Positions 34,514-34,682 of a stretch of 34,682 nt of DNA are shown here, piece by piece. Each line of letters begins with the position of its first letter. Position 1 is the stretch's first letter. This DNA is from Alphaproteobacteria bacterium (GTDB lineage Bacteria; Bacteroidota; Bacteroidia; Chitinophagales; Chitinophagaceae). The stretch lies in the NCBI GenBank assembly GCA_030053915.1, contig JASGCT010000006.1:30013-64694 (forward strand). The letters run 5' to 3'. The notes below the pieces were generated by a model. It was given only the letters and a program-made list of their open reading frames with translations. It made no database searches and was not told the origin of the DNA. Made by a program: the position numbers and the translations under genes.

Positions 34514-34636
34514 TTAATGAGAATTCTGGGCTATATGAGCATCGATAAACAAACCTAAAATAAAACCGGTACCCATTAATAATGAAATTACATAACGATA
34601 ATTCCATTAGATTTTTTTAACTTCTTCAATATACAT
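34514..34636 (-). pseudogene. Small membrane-peptide ORF interrupted by TAA
   Basis: The minus-strand frame reads MYIEEVKKI, a TAA stop (34607-34609), then WNYRYVISLLMGTGFILG and LFIDAHIAQNSH before a stop. The second part looks like one membrane helix. It may be a broken small membrane protein, or start at ATG 34576 (20 codons), or be chance. No homologue was recognised. Confidence 0.25.
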
Positions 34637-34682
34637 AATTTTTAATTTTACCAGTTTTTAATAAAACTATCAGCATATAAAT

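Larger units (their letters stand above)
34262..34682. other. Intergenic tail of the window
   Basis: About 420 bp. It holds the promoter of the barrel gene, a GC-rich hairpin repeat (34355-34395) and an interrupted 40-codon ORF on the minus strand (34514-34636). Otherwise it is AT-rich with nothing recognised. Confidence 0.6.

Overview
The window looks like a chromosomal segment of a low-GC member of the Bacteroidota. Three things point there. (1) Most starts are preceded by the phylum's -7 box TAnnTTTG, often only 5-25 nt upstream, and I see no Shine-Dalgarno motifs. (2) Several families have Bacteroidota architecture: long NusB, a MurF-alanine racemase fusion, a secreted BlaR1-tail domain, and Cys-type lipoprotein and porin genes. 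(3) Coding is AT-rich. I cannot name the genus from sequence alone.

Layout. 1-9.3 kb is housekeeping: nusB (-) divergent from a DEDDh exonuclease, then clpB, a SirB1-like transglutaminase-fold gene, an amino-acid permease, an orphan NarL-type response regulator (-), and the YifB/ComM ATPase gene. 9.4-12.7 kb is an accessory island on the minus strand. It holds a three-gene module (a GHKL ATPase with a STAS-like region, a DUF4325-type STAS-like protein, a membrane coiled-coil protein), a vestige of a DNA methyltransferase C-terminus, and a frameshifted, truncated DUF4062-type gene. It also has imperfect repeats carrying promoter-like sequence. 12.8-21.4 kb returns to core and secreted functions: an M20 amidohydrolase, a GC-rich intergenic element, terC overlapping an unusually short murF-alr fusion, a lipoprotein, an S9 peptidase, YceI and an NTF2-like protein. 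21.8-24.9 kb is a sugar-nucleotide cassette (gmd, a glycosyltransferase, an rmd-like reductase) that fits GDP-D-rhamnose synthesis and transfer. 25.2-34.3 kb has katG, a porin-like barrel, serA, a serine hydrolase, dprA, ridA, a BlaR1-tail-like secreted protein and an outer-membrane-type protein. The right end holds a hairpin repeat and an interrupted small ORF.

How genes work together. The ATPase/STAS/membrane genes share strand and near-identical promoter regions, so they are probably co-expressed. Their domain types suggest a kinase/antagonist-like switch acting on a membrane effector. Next to methyltransferase and DUF4062 relics, this is the best candidate for a poorly described, perhaps defensive, system. 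The other standout is the MurF-Alr protein, which appears to lack the MurF C-terminal ligase domain while keeping a complete-looking racemase. comM (yifB) and dprA both belong to natural-transformation pathways but are not adjacent.
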